DNA of 64,000 nucleotides. It comes from Aldrovandia affinis. Its lineage: Eukaryota; Chordata; Actinopteri; Notacanthiformes; Halosauridae. The first letter of the stretch is position 1. Each line of letters begins with the position of its first letter. Below, piece by piece: positions 31,546 through 43,200 of the stretch. The stretch spans positions 248,001-312,000 of the forward strand of contig JAINUG010000138.1 of the NCBI GenBank assembly GCA_029706075.1, written 5' to 3'. The translations under genes were made by a program, and so were the position numbers. A model generated the notes under the pieces. It made no database searches, was not told where the DNA came from, and worked only from the letters and a program-made list of their open reading frames with translations.

Positions 31546-32849
31546 GAAGAAAGCCATGTGGTGTCTGGTTTTAAAAAAGGAAAGTCAAAAATAACTTAAT
31601 CATTTTATATTTCTAATGCAATTCTGTTCATCATAGCCAACCAGAAAGGGGCAAAAGAGCAAACTTCTTAATGCCCCCCCCCCCACCCTTCCCCAAGTCT
31701 GTGATAAGCAAGACCGGCGTATAATTACACTGACATTTGCATAACAGTTTTATAAAAGCACATGTGCAATACTGAATATGTGTCCTAGATGGCATCTTGC
31801 TTCTGTTGTGAATTCCTCTGTGTGAAACTCCATTGCTGGTGGGAGAAAGGAGGGTAGAGATTCAATATATCAATGTTGTTTTTTGATGTTTTCATTGATT
31901 GAAGACTTACAGCATCTCTTTGGCACCCCTAAGCGCTCCTCAACAGGGATCACTGAGCAATTCATTCAAGATGTAATACTTTGCAAATAATACCAGTTCT
32001 AACTCCACAGCATGGAAAAGTGCTCATGATTTGGCTCAGATCACAGTCCTCGAGAATGATGATCACCATGTAATGGTTACTCACAACATTACATCAGCTA
32101 CCTTATCTAAATGCTCTGGCTTACGTCCTTTTTCCACATTTTTGGGGTCTGAAATCAGTGCACTTGGAGACAAGTTTGAGGATTTATGTTGTTCATATAA
32201 TTATTTACTCATCATAATGCACTATTTTTACTTGCTTGCTGAAAAATATTTATATTTTATTTTTGGTTATGGATCATGCTAGGAACTTGTTCTGTAGTCT
32301 AGGTGAAGGTTTCAAGTAGTACAGGTGACCTATACCATAAAATTCAATTTCATTATGGATTTCACTGCCATGGCCCATAGTTTGTTAGTAATATTCAGTG
32401 CAAACATTTTCTGAGTGCAAAAGAAGCCAAATGTGGCAGCAAATAATGATAAGTAAACTCTTCATATAATTAACATTTCCAATGATTTCAGAACCTCGTG
32501 TGCAACTACCGCCCAAAACCATAATCCACTGTAGAAAAAAAAATGTTCACTGCTTCAGGAACAGCAATCTCACGGATATGAAAGCTGACCATGTTCTTTT
32601 TAATGCATTTAAGGCCACTTTTATTGCACCAAATGTGATCTAAAACTCCTAATCTCCTGGGTGGTGATTCACCCTATACTCCATATCAAATCTTGCCATT
32701 GCCAGTGCTGACTGTGACTGGGACGGTGCATAATTTGACATTGCAGTGATGGATCAGTCTACCATTTCAATTGAGTATTCCAAATCCATTCCAAACAGGG
32801 GGAAACATAAAAAAATACAAATAAAAGTATACCCATAGGCGAAGGGTGT
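31546..32849. other. Unassigned sequence
   Basis: A C-run near 31674-31684 and otherwise ordinary AT-rich DNA. No features are supported. Confidence 0.3.
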
Positions 32850-33202
32850 GTAAGGCTTGGGAAAGCTTAGCCTTCCCCTGGCCACGGGCAATGCGTTGGG
32901 CAGTTCTTAACCTAATTTTAGTAGTTTCAGCAATCTCCTTAGTTGTTTTCTTTGCTTGATGCAGGCCAATAATTGGACCCTTCTGAAACAGATTAACATC
33001 TTTTCCACGACCACAGGCAGGATATGTCTTCCGACATTGTTGTTTGAGAAATGAGAAGCTACTCACTGCATCAGTTAGGGTTAAATAACTTGTTGCCAGC
33101 TAAAATATATTAATCACTGCAGTAATTATCCAATGGAAGGCTCTTACCTATTTGCTTAGTTAAATCCAGGTGGTGACTTTTGTTTTGGCCAAGCAGTGTA
33201 TA
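32850..33202 (-). pseudogene. Tc1-like 5' end with transposase N-terminus
   Basis: On the minus strand, the right terminus GGTGGTGACTTTTGTTTTGG is followed by a leader and the frame KDVNLFQKGPIIGLHQAKKT and TKEIAETTKI, the first helix-turn-helix of a Tc1 transposase. The frame then drifts and the rest of the element is absent. A CR1 fragment begins immediately after its terminus. Confidence 0.75.
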
Positions 33203-33205
33203 TTA

Positions 33206-33570
33206 TTCTTGTAGTGTGGTGCCCAGAATTGCACACATTATTCTAAGTGAGGTCTGACAAAGGTCTGACTTTTTTCACACTGCTTTGATGCAGATAGACT
33301 TTGATCAACTACAATTCCTATGTCTTTTTCAAATTGAACACCTACTAACTTTCCTCCGCCCATAAAATACTCCTGTCTAATATTTTTATTTCCCACATGC
33401 ATAACTTTACATTTAGCAATATTGAATGTCATCTGCCCATTCTTGGACTTTGTTTCAATCGTCTTGGATTACTTTAGTCGATTCCAAACTGTTTGCCAAA
33501 CTGCAGAGTTTAGTACCATCTGCAAATGTAACTATTTTGCTACTAACGTCCATATCAAGATCCATCCATC
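33206..33570 (-). pseudogene. CR1-clade LINE RT fragment
   Basis: The minus strand, across two frames, shows SSKIVTFADGTKL (the RT catalytic box, with the second aspartate replaced by G), EWADDIQ, then MTFNIAKCKVMHVG and the thumb segment VQFEKDIGIVVDQSL. At the low-coordinate end it reaches a segment that also occurs at 37690-37741, showing that both belong to one family. A stop codon lies in the frame. The piece is truncated on both sides. Confidence 0.75.
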
Positions 33571-33640
33571 CATCCATCCATTATCTAAGCCACTTATTCC
33601 TGGTCAGGGTCGCGGGGGGGGGCTGCTATTACAGCTATTA
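33571..33640 (-). repeat. (CATC)n with RTE-type SINE/LINE tail
   Basis: CATC repeats are joined to TTATTCCTGGTCAGGGTCGC, the same tail as the longer minus-strand element at 63440-63785. The rest of the element is missing. Confidence 0.6.
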
Positions 33641-33870
33641 TTTATTATTAACGTTTTACTATTTGTATAATTGTGGAATGGTGCTTGTATGAAAGTCTCT
33701 CCATCACCTGTTACGGAGGGTTATTGTATGTAATCCCTTTGTGTTGTGCACCATGATGGTAGGTGTATGTGTAGAGAGTGACCAACCTAGCGTCTCAATG
33801 ATTTGTTTTAATAAAGACGGTAGCGCAATAACGGAAAAAGCGAGTCTTGATGACTTGCGTCATAGTGTAG

Positions 33871-34108
33871 GTGTTATGGTTCCTTTCAGGGACATGAATC
33901 CTTTGACTCAGTTTCCAAAAAGGATTAGTTCACGGATTCGTTTACCAGTTCCTTCGCTGCTATCGTTCAGACTCCCGCGAATTAGTGGTTGGTGTTACGG
34001 TTCCTTTCAGGGACACAGGATCCTTTGACTCGGATCCCTAAAAGTATTCATTCATGGACTCGTTCACCAGTTCTTTCACTGCTATCGTTCAGACTCCCGT
34101 GAATGAGA
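33871..34108 (+). repeat. Tandem duplication, unit about 121 bp, two copies
   Basis: Unit one starts GTGTTATGGTTCCTTTCAGG at 33871 and unit two starts GTGTTACGGTTCCTTTCAGG at 33992. Both contain TATCGTTCAGACTCCCG near their ends. Divergence between units is moderate. No coding function is visible. Confidence 0.85.
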
Positions 34109-34282
34109 AGGAGAGTTATGCAGTGGCTGGGTCCGACTCAGTTGGTAAATATTGTTTAACTGAGTCAATCATTCAATTTAAATTATGATTAATTTTTCAG
34201 GGGCCGTGTAACAATAGGATATTAAAAACAATAAAAGCAGAATATCAACAACAATGATAATATTGAATTGTTAACATGGATC

Positions 34283-35212
34283 AAGGCGCTCCCCGATGAT
34301 TGATGCTTCAATCACCGTGGAAAGCTCCATAGTGTCTCCGTCCCAGTCTGCTAGGAGTCTTGGAGTGACCCTGGACAACCAGCTGTGCTTCTCGGGCCAC
34401 ATTGCAGCGATCACTCGGACCTGCCGATTCTCCCTCCACAACATCCGGAGGATCCGACCGTTCCTCACCCAAGAGGTCACACAACTCCTGGTCCAGGCTC
34501 TGGTGATCTCACATCTGGACTACTGCAATTCCTTGCTGGCGGGCCTACCAGCCTGTGCGATCAAGCCACTGCAACTAGTCCAGAATGCTGCCGCTCGTCT
34601 GGTGTTCAACGAGCTGAAGTTCATCCACGTCACCCCTCTACTCTCCTCTCTGCACTGGCTCCCCCTCACAGCACGCATCAGATTCAAATCACTGGTGCTT
34701 GCTTTTCAAGCAGCTAGAGGTACTGCTCCCCCATACCTCCAGTCCCTACACCCCAGCCAGACCCTTCCGCTCAGCTTCCTCTGGCAAACTGACTGCCCCA
34801 TCCCTCCGGGCGCCTGGCAGCCACTCCTCGCGGTCTCGTCTCTTCTCTGTCCTGACCCCTCGGTGGTGGAAGGACCGCGGAATCACTTGTGATCTTCCAC
34901 AAGAGACTCAAAACCCACCTTTTCAGACTCCACTACCACTGAATTCTGTACATCTAGCGAATTGTCATCACCACTGCCTACTTGCTCAATCCCTGCTTAC
35001 TCCATTTAAAAAAAAAAAAAAAGACTGACCTTTTCCTTCCCAGTGTTACAGGTATGGTACGCAACTACCTGCAATGATGTCTATCACTGTATTACTGCAC
35101 TGACCTCTTGCGCGAACTATGGTTGTTCCTACCATGTATTTATGCACATCTTGTAAGTCGCTCTGGATAAGAGTGTCTACTAAATGCTTAAAATGTCAAT
35201 GTAAAAATGTAC
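34283..35212 (+). mobile_element. 5'-truncated L2 LINE, second large copy
   Basis: The copy starts in the RT thumb region (MIDASITVESSIVSPSQ) and keeps SHLDYCNSLLAGLPACAIK and SLHWLPLTARIRFK in one frame of about 150 codons. After about 34740 a deletion shifts the frame, so the C-terminal block (KLTAPSLRAPGS, FSVLTPRWW) is in another frame, and a second deletion removes the codons after the WW. The 3' end with GTAAGTCGCTCTGGATAAG is intact. It is less well preserved than the copy at 4651-6013. Confidence 0.88.
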
Positions 35213-36419
35213 ATTGTTCATCAAGCTATTTGCACCAGGGGCGGACATTAGGCAAGGTAAGCAACCGCCTAGGGCCACCAGCAGCCAAGGGGCCGATGAA
35301 GGGCACCATAGCATATTTATAAATTAGATCTAAACTGATGTTTTCATGCCAAATTATACCCTCCAAAAAATCATACACAAAAATGCGCTGAGAGTACTTA
35401 TTTTATCAGTGTCTATGTGTGTCCCCCTCTCTCCAGACTACAGTGGACTAGACATCGCTACTGCGCAGCTGTGAGTGACTCATGTCTGGAAGTCTAAAGT
35501 TTAGATACTAAACAACACACAACATGGAGAAAACATGGCAACGTACAATAAAACACAATGAAAAAAAGCTGCCCCAGTGGGGTAGAGAAAAGAAAAAAGG
35601 GGGAGGAAAGTAAGAAATGTACTACCGAACTCCCAAAGGTAATGTCCTTTTTCTCTGCAACTGAATCTAAAGGCCCTTTTCCACTGCACAAAAAAACAAG
35701 AACTAGACCTAATGGGAACTAGCGCTAGTTCCGGTTCGAGTTACCATTCTTGTTTCCACCGACTTCAGGGGAAACAGTTACAGTTTCCGCTAATTCAGAG
35801 CAAGCATCAGCACAAAGGAATGATTTTTCGGTTCGTTTTGGTTAAACTGCCATATGAAAAAAAGTATCACTTGATACATGTGTAAATGTATTACTGTGCT
35901 ACTGTGTTGTTGTACAGAAGCTTATTTGGTTGATGCTGCTCTTCTGAGGCACTATTTTTCTATTTTTGTGTAATCACTGTGAGACAGCTACTGAGAATCC
36001 AAGACAAGTTTTGCACGGGGACAAATAAAATATATTGTATCATATTGTATCTTATGCATTAAACTGCCATATGAAAAATTGATAGCAAGCTATAGCAGGA
36101 TTATACATTAAAGTTGTTTCCTCTCTTGACTGATCAGAAATGTACTTGCCAGAACTGCCCTCATATACCGTAGCTTAACTGGAAAATAATCACATAAAAC
36201 AGACACTGCACTTCTGTAACAACATTAGGCTACACTTTATTTTGAATGAGAACTGCACTTGTTTTATGGTCCCGTGGTTTTCTCCATGGTGTTCTACATT
36301 ATGCTGATATTCCTTCTTCAACAAACGCTAACAACAATGCTTCTTCCCCTCACAGTCAGTCACTTGTGTGACGGAAAGTGCGTAACCAATAAGTGATAAA
36401 CAGTGCTGTTAGTCCTGCC

Positions 36420-36763
36420 CAGGGCTGGACTGGGACAAAAAATAGGCCCTGCCATTTGGCTCAGACCGGCCCATCACAATCGGTCGGACACCGCCCATCA
36501 CTACGACATCCTTGCAGTCTGTCCATTTTGGGGCGGCCGTTCGATGGCAAAAAAAGCATGTGATTGGGCCGGCCCAGTGTCAGTATAGAAAATGAACCAA
36601 TGGGCCGCTGTCCATTTTTTGTTGGCCGTTAGATGACAAAAAAATATATATATATTTATATATTTTTAAATTAAAAATAATAATTCTACCGGCCCTACCG
36701 GCCCAAAACTAGACCGGCCCACCGGGAATCTGCCCGGTAGACTATATAGCCAGTCCAGCCCTG
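36420..36763. mobile_element. hAT MITE in element B (element C)
   Basis: The ends CAGGGCTGGACTGG and the inverted CCAGTCCAGCCCTG are flanked by exact 8-bp duplications GTCCTGCC (36412-36419 and 36764-36771). The 344-bp body has no open frame; it is rich in GGCCGGCCC-like words and an AT-rich centre. This is a clean non-autonomous hAT. Confidence 0.9.
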
Positions 36764-37232
36764 GTCCTGCCCCCAAGGTTCTGTTTGGTATGGCAAGTAC
36801 CACCAGGGGCGTTGTAGCGGGGGGAAAAGGGGAACTGACTACCTAGGGCCCCAAGTGGGGGAGGACCCTTGAAAAGCGTGGAATGAAAAAAAAACATTTG
36901 TCTGCAATTTTTAATTTCTAAGTAATTCGTGTCATTACTAAATTATATTGGCTGAATAAATAGGTTGAGAGACTGAACTTTGTATCCATAAAAATATTGG
37001 AGGCTCTCTGGGCCCCCTCCCCTCTCGAAAAGCGCAAATGGTTTAGTCCGCCCCCCCTGCACTGTAGGTATGTTACAATTCCCGTGCGCAGCGGCGGTCT
37101 AGATGTGCCTGTGTCCCTGTGTGAGCGATTACGAGAGACTATTTTTTCACCATATGTCTGCGATATAACGTAGTTGAAAACTCGATCCTCCATCTTGTTT
37201 CCGAAATTTGATTAAACATTGCTCGGTTTGGT

Positions 37233-37745
37233 CATAAGAACATAAGAACATAAGAATACATAATGATGAGAACGGGCCATTCGGCCCATCTTGGCTCATC
37301 ATGTCCTAATCTAAAGAACATCTAGTACTACATCTAGCCTGGCCTTGAATAGCCTGAGCGTTTCTGCCTCTACTACCTGACCTGGCAAGCTGTTCCAGGC
37401 ATTGACAACTCTCTGTGTAAATAAAAACTTCCTAATATCTGTGCGGGATTTGCCTTTAACTCATTTCCACCTGTGGCCTCTTGTTCTGCTGACCCCACTT
37501 ATCTTAAAAAATCTTTGGTATTTTACTTTGTTAATCCCTTTTAGGAATTTAAAAACCTCAATCAAATCCCCCCTAAGTCTGCGTTTGCTAAGTTTAAATA
37601 GATTGAGTGCCTTAAGTCTATCATCATAACTTTTACCTTTCATACCAGGTATCAGTTTAGTTGCCCTTCTTTGGACTTTTTCAAGAGCTTCAATATCTTT
37701 CTTGTAGTGCGGTGCCCAGAACTGCACACAGTATTCTAAGTGCGC
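37233..37745 (-). mobile_element. 5'-truncated CR1-clade LINE inside the hAT element D
   Basis: On the minus strand the frame shows QFWAPHYKKDIEALEKVQRR, KALNLFKLSKRRLRGDLIEV and GVSRTRGHRWK, the C-terminal part of CR1-like ORF2. It continues in other frames to the 3' end, which has GGGCCGAATGGCCCGTTCTC and terminates in repeats of TTCTTATG. Fragments of the same family lie at 33206-33570, 45375-45430 and 45500-45615. Confidence 0.85.
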
Positions 37746-38403
37746 TACACTTCAGAGTCAGACTCATGTTTAGTGCTTTCAAAATGATATATTGCAAATT
37801 CAGGACTAAATAAAAGTATCCAGGACGTTAATTTAACATTTTATCTTGTTTCTGGTGAAATTTCATTGAAATCTGTCGATGCGAAATGCGATATTTTTGA
37901 CCCGGAATGTGAGATATCTTTGCCCAAATGCTCAGTGCCTGCCATGGTTTTTGCCGTGACGCGGCATGTGCACAACATGTAGTTATGTGATTAATTGATT
38001 ATGTAATGTAATTTCAGATAATGCAAATTAAGATATATCATATCTTTTTTTAGAATGCTTCAATCTGCCGAAAATTTCATGCAATTATCTTTATTTTTAA
38101 GAAAGTTATGGGCATTTATGTTATTGAATCACAGCTTTTGTTTCAAGATCATTGAAAAACAATAGGGGTCAATATGCACATTTCCGAGTGTAAAATTACC
38201 ATAACTGCCTTAAAACTTAAGATATGAGAGTGAATAAGGTATCAAATTAAAGGTATTTTCATGCTCTATCTGGTGGGATACGTTTCAGGCTAGATTTATA
38301 ACATCTCACATTTTTGTAACATACCTACAGTAAGATTCGTCGCCAAACACGGCTAATCACGCTGACTGGTGCTGATGCTGGAGCCCGCAAGTTTCAGTCA
38401 ATC

Positions 38404-39269
38404 ATGTCTTTCCAGAAGAAGGTGAAGTCGGGTATCAAAAAAGAAAAGAAAGAGAAAAAAGACAAACTGAGGGAAAACAACTGCTCACTAATTTATTTCA
38501 AAAGAAAGGTAAGCAACTTGCTAACACTGTTTAAGAGTGGTTTAAGCTAATATCGGTACGTTGTTTCGATTGAACTAGGGCTGTCAACGTTAACACGTTA
38601 ACGCATGTGATTAATTTCAAATGGATAACCCGTTCATTTTTTTAAAATCGCGATTAATCTCATTTCAGTTTCACTCTCGCTACTGGTTGAACGCAATTGC
38701 AAATGCGAGCAAACATACTACTGGTGATGGTGAAATGCATTGAAACTTTGTTTTTGAAGACTCATTTGATCCAGTTCTATAACAAGACAAGCTAACGTAG
38801 CTAGCTACATTATGATAGTTAGCTAGCTAGCTGGTAAATTAAGCAGAATCTAGACTGTAGCCTGTTTCATTGTATATTATAAGCAGGTTAAGAGGCTAAT
38901 ATCAATCCTGTATGCTTCATGCTTGTAGAGGGGCCTGTCCTTGTAGCAGAGAGTGAGCAGGAAGAAGATGTGATCGAGGCAGAGAGTGAGCAGGAAGAAG
39001 AGGCAGAGAGTAGCAGTAGGACTAGTGAAGAGGATGATGGAGGTGAAGAGAGCAAGGAAAATGAAGGTTGCTCTGAGGGTAGTGAGAAGAATGAGGAGAA
39101 GACAGAGGAGGAAGTGGAAAAAAGTGAGGGGAATGCAGAAGGGTATTTGCCAGAGGACCCAGGACTATGGCCAGAGAATCTTACTAATCTTACTAATTAT
39201 TTGTTTGAATGTGGTATAAGCAGTTCATTAGCGATTACCCTAATAACCACTACAGATTCATGGGTATAG
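38404..39269 (+). pseudogene. hAT transposase N-terminus in two putative exons, catalytic part missing
   Basis: Exon one would run from ATG at 38404 to 38508: 35 codons that begin MSFQKKVKSGIKKEKK, a lysine-rich start with the K-x-K-S-G pattern seen in ZMYM/TTF-type hAT proteins, followed by the donor GTAAGC. An acceptor at 38929-38930 keeps the frame and opens an acidic segment (VAESEQEEDVIEAESEQ, then many E and S residues) ending YLPEDPGLWPENL. D-P-x-x-W-P is the start of the TTF-type zinc finger in such proteins. After this the frame carries unrelated residues and stops at 39269, close to the right end of the element. Splicing is inferred, not shown. Confidence 0.5.
38577..38690 (+). repeat. 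End of another hAT-like repeat in the putative intron
   Basis: The stretch TAGGGCTGTCAACGTTAACA, followed by GTTAACGCATG and AATCGCGATTAATC, resembles the terminal region of a common fish hAT family. Only one end was recognised. Confidence 0.45.
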
Positions 39270-39952
39270 TTGTTGATTCAATAAAAAAAAATTCTAAAGA
39301 TGCGTGAGAGTCATGGATCAAGAGGGGAAGGGGGCCCACAAGACTGCATATGTATAGGGCCCAGAATTGTGTGCTACGCCCCTGAGTACCACATCTTGAA
39401 CAGGCACCAAAAATCAACAAAGAGAACTATGTGGAACTGGAACTTTGGCGAATGTAAAACCCAAAGTTTTCGAATGCCAAAAAAGTACCAAAAGTTCTGG
39501 TTCTTGTTTTTTTTGTGCAATGGAAAAGGGCCCTAAAACTATAAATGTTTAGCTAGCTATATTCACATACAGTATATTCAAATGTGGAAATCGCAAAAAT
39601 GTGAAATGTGGAAAACCCCCATTCCCTTCGTATGAATGATGTTTGTATGAGCGCATGTCACATTGTCCACCGTGTGTATGTGTATGTGTTTAGAATGACT
39701 CCTGTATGAAAGACAAACCAAGATAGTACTTCCCTGTGTCACGCTTTATTATAATAAAGAAGAGCACTGTAATGGAAGAGCAAAGTCTCTTGATTCCATG
39801 GTGCCTACCGCAGCACTGGTGAAAATACGTGTTACAGGTAGGTCTGATTGTTTAGATTGTTTGTTTCGGATAAAAAATGGTGAGAATAGGGGGTGAGGAG
39901 GGCCCCATACCTGTGTTTGCCTTGGGCCCCCAAATCACTAAGTCCACCCCTG

Positions 39953-42900
39953 ATATGCACCAATGAGAGATTAACCAAAGGAACAAATCCTCCATGGAGG
40001 TGAGTCAGTTCCTTTCGTTCACCAAAAAGAATCATTCAAAAAGAATTAATCGTTCACGAACAACACACCACTATTGCATCATCATTTCTTCACACTGCCA
40101 TTTACTAGTCATGTGCAGAAAATGTGCATGCGCAATAGTTTTACCCTGCAATCGGTTCACCCTTCACCTATGATTATACACAAACCCAACATCAGTAAAG
40201 ATATAAATCCAGGTAATATCCTTAGCAATGTGTGCTCTTTTCCTGGAATAAAATGCTGTTATTTGTTGATCTTTTGGTCTTCGTTTCCAGGATATTTTGT
40301 GACTGCTACTATTTTGTTTCAACAGTATCAAGACTGCATGCATTATGATGTGTAAAGCACAATGACCTTCCTGTATTTACTAAATGTTGTATAGATATAA
40401 TTGAGAGGAAATCCCTTCCCAAAGCTTTCAGCCTCTAATTCTTCCAGTACAGAATTAAGTGAACAGAGTTTTTTTTGTGTATGCGGATTAAGGCACACCC
40501 ACACACAGAATGAAGCAGAATTTTAATATTTTGTTGCCATTCTCAGAAAGTCTTTCTTTCTTATTTTACCTTGTAGCCTCTATACCACAAAGAGTCTAAC
40601 AATGATATGAGCATGTTATGCTTAAATACCCATCCTCTGGGCATCGCCCTGACAAACATAGATACTGTATTTTATCATTGCCATCTGATACATATTAAGA
40701 CAAGGGTTGATGGAAGTGTGATCTCAGTATTCCCCAAAAATATTCACTCCCGTTTCCTAAAATAAAAAAGAGCAGCAAACTGGTTTTTTTCCATCACTGG
40801 AAAATGCAAAAAAACACTAATACTAATACTCTCCATGCTATGTCTTCCTGACCTAGGAAGTCTACTTTAAGTTTTTCTGCAAATTGACACAGGACATTAC
40901 TGGAATTTTAAAGCAATACAGAAATGAAAATGTATGTAAAAATACTTATTCCCTTTATTAATATATATTAACATATATTCCCTTTATCTCAATTCCAAAC
41001 AATATAGATAACATATCTGGTTAATGTTTGCCATTTACCTCTGCTAGATCACATTTAACAATGAAAGTGTCATTTGTTTTTTGTGATAAAGATGTTATTT
41101 ATGTCTAAAAAAACACTATAATGAAGACATGGGATGGCATAAATCATGTTTAAAAAATTTTATGAAACAAGGTTTTCATGGAATGTAACAATGTTGTAAC
41201 CTTATGGCAGGTGTGTGTGTGTGTGTGCTTGATATCCACATAGAAACTGGGAGGTGATTTTGAAAAGAAAAGAAATACAGTGAGACAATCCTTATGGACC
41301 AGGAGTAAGGGGCAGGGATTGTGTGCATGGGGGGGTGGAGTAGATGTAGGGGATGGTGGTGGGACTAGACTTGGGACATTTTCTTTTGGCATTATTGTCT
41401 ATAACATGGTGGAGAGGGTTGTGTTCAATCTATGAAATAAGCTGCAATTTTGATTGAGCAAAAGACAAAAATACATGTGTGCATACACAGGTGTGAGAGA
41501 AATTAGAGATGAAGGTAGTGTGACAAGAAGTGAAGTCAGCTTTTTGTTTCATATTTACCATGAAAACAGACAGTGTTTTCACCTATAATTTTTACCCTTT
41601 CATTACTCTCATTACAAATTAACCTGAACATCGGATGAGTGACATAAATGTATATGGGGGGTGGGAGGTGGAGCAGTGCAGCATGTGCACTCAATAAAAA
41701 TGTGTTCTTTTACATGTTCTTCACAGAAAATAAGCCAAGTCCATAGAGTTTCAGGTTAAAAACATAATTAATTGTATAATTTTTCTTAATGGGTTAATTA
41801 AGTGCATTAATTAGTTGAATGCACTGGCAATTGCAAGCTCATCATCATAGTTTTGCAAGTGAGAGAAATTAAAGGAATAGATCATCTAAACCAGTGGTGT
41901 GCACATTTTAACACATCCCCCTACCTACATTTAGCAATATTGTCAGTTTGACTTACTTATCTCAAAAAATAAATGTACATGATAGCATAACTAAGACAAC
42001 TTATGCATATAGTGTCAAAAAATGTAGCCTATATAGCCAGAGAGTGGAGAGGTCGCTCTTAACCATGCTGTCTATCTTGCCATTGCTCTGCATTGTGTTT
42101 GTACTGAATGAACTGGACTGGTGACAGCTTTTATAATCAAAATAGTTGCATGTATGTTATGGTGAATGTGTAAATTCCCTGTCCAGATAAAGGTGACACA
42201 TTCAAATGTATCTGTGCAAAACTAGCCTTTAATTATAGGACAGGTGAAGTGTTGAGATAACAGTAGTATTTTTTCATTTATTTGTTTGTTTATTTGTCAG
42301 GGACATAGCAAAAAAACAGCAGCAAGCAGGAACATGAACATGAAGTCTGGAACTTCCACATGAAAGGAAGAAGTGGGATATTCACATTGACCAATGAGAT
42401 TTAAATTGGAGATCATCACTTTACTGGACTTGGCCTCAATTTATAGGTGAGCCCATATTAGACACCACCCAGACCTAAGATATTACCCCTCAGGCAGATA
42501 TGACAGTCAGTACATTTTCTGGCGCTCCTGATCCTGACTTCAAGGTGTCTACATGCTTATGTCAACAAAAAAAAGGACAGTATGACTGATTAGCAGAAAT
42601 GTGAAAATGCATATGATTCGTATGTGGGGGTGGGATATTTTTAAGCTGTGGTTGCACCGAGAGCGTCATTATAGCATAATCAGTTTTTATTTCAATTTCT
42701 TTTTTCTCCAAATTTGGAAAGCCTTATTGTTTTTTTAAGCCTGTCCCATGCAATGTTCTTCATCAAGTGCAGTTGTTGCTTATTATTACCCTGTAGTCCA
42801 TGAGCTGCACTGCAGTCAATGCTATGGAGGAGTAGATGGCGTAGGCAGAGTGCAGGCACCCGAGGGTTTTAGTCGGCAAGCCTGTATCATTGCGCAAGAG

Positions 42901-43020
42901 GGACTCTGGTCAATTGGGGCCCTGCATTCTGCCTGCATCACTGCACAATTGAGCCCTGCAATGCTGCCAGCACAGTTGGTACTGGCGGTAGCACAGTCAG
43001 GACTAGACCTGCTCTCCTCT
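39953..43020. other. Unassigned AT-rich sequence
   Basis: A short (GT)n lies near 41213-41228. A stretch at 40000-40070 repeats TTCGTTCA/GAATCATT words. No coding motif or further element end is recognised. Confidence 0.3.
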
Positions 43021-43060
43021 GTGTGGTTCTCTGTGGCTCAGTGTGGTTCTCTGTGGCTCA
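43021..43060 (+). repeat. Perfect 20-bp tandem duplication at the SINE head
   Basis: The 20-mer GTGTGGTTCTCTGTGGCTCA occurs twice in direct succession (43021-43040 and 43041-43060). It contains the first part of the tRNA-like A box of the SINE that follows. Confidence 0.95.
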
Positions 43061-43200
43061 GTTGGTAGAGCACAGCGTTGGCAACGCTTAGGTTGTGGGT
43101 TCAATCCCCACTGGGGCCACATACACTGTAAAAAAATGTATACATTCACTACTGTAAGTCGCTTTGGATAAAAGCGTCTGCTAAATGGCGTATATTATTA
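43041..43200 (+). repeat. tRNA-derived SINE with L2-like tail, second copy
   Basis: The A box TGGCTCAGTTGGTAGAGC and B box GGGTTCAATCC are both well kept. The tail reads GTAAGTCGCTTTGGATAAA, then GCGTCTGCTAAATGG. It is the same family as 8158-8300 and in better condition. Confidence 0.9.

Larger units (their letters stand above)
36804..39384 (+). mobile_element. hAT transposon in element B, hosting a CR1 LINE (element D)
   Basis: The ends CAGGGGCGTTGTAGC (36804) and the inverted GTGCTACGCCCCTG (39384) are flanked by exact 8-bp duplications AGTACCAC (36796-36803 and 39385-39392). Inside are a CR1 LINE on the minus strand and a broken two-exon transposase start on the plus strand. The 3' part of the transposase gene, with the catalytic domain, is missing. 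Confidence 0.92.
35671..39533. mobile_element. Element B of the stack, 3-bp TAA duplication, Harbinger-like
   Basis: Terminal inverted repeats are GGCCCTTTTCCACTGCACAA at the left and the complement of GGCCCTTTTCCATTGCACAA at the right, continuing for about 30 bp. TAA lies at both edges (35668-35670 and 39534-39536). A 3-bp TAA/TTA duplication suggests PIF/Harbinger, but the transposase is absent, so the superfamily stays open. Its own length, without elements C and D, is about 0.9 kb. Confidence 0.65.
35236..39952. mobile_element. Outer hAT-like element of a nested stack (element A)
   Basis: The ends CAGGGGCGGAC (35236) and the inverted GTCCACCCCTG (39952) are flanked by ATTTGCAC (35228-35235) and ATATGCAC (39953-39960), an 8-bp duplication with one mismatch, as hAT elements make. 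The arms outside element B (35236-35667 and 39537-39952) carry no recognisable coding sequence. The total length is mostly due to nested insertions; the original element was about 0.85 kb and probably non-autonomous. Confidence 0.75.

Noticed and set aside
36918..37193. A 91-codon minus-strand frame (MEDRVFNYVISQTYGEK)
   Set aside because: It lies inside the hAT element D with no family motif, and crosses DNA that is non-coding in orientation to the plus-strand transposase remnant.
38919..39269. The acidic glutamate-rich frame as a separate host gene
   Set aside because: It lies inside the hAT borders, is in frame with an upstream hAT-type exon and ends in a DPGLWP motif; it is better explained as part of the transposase.
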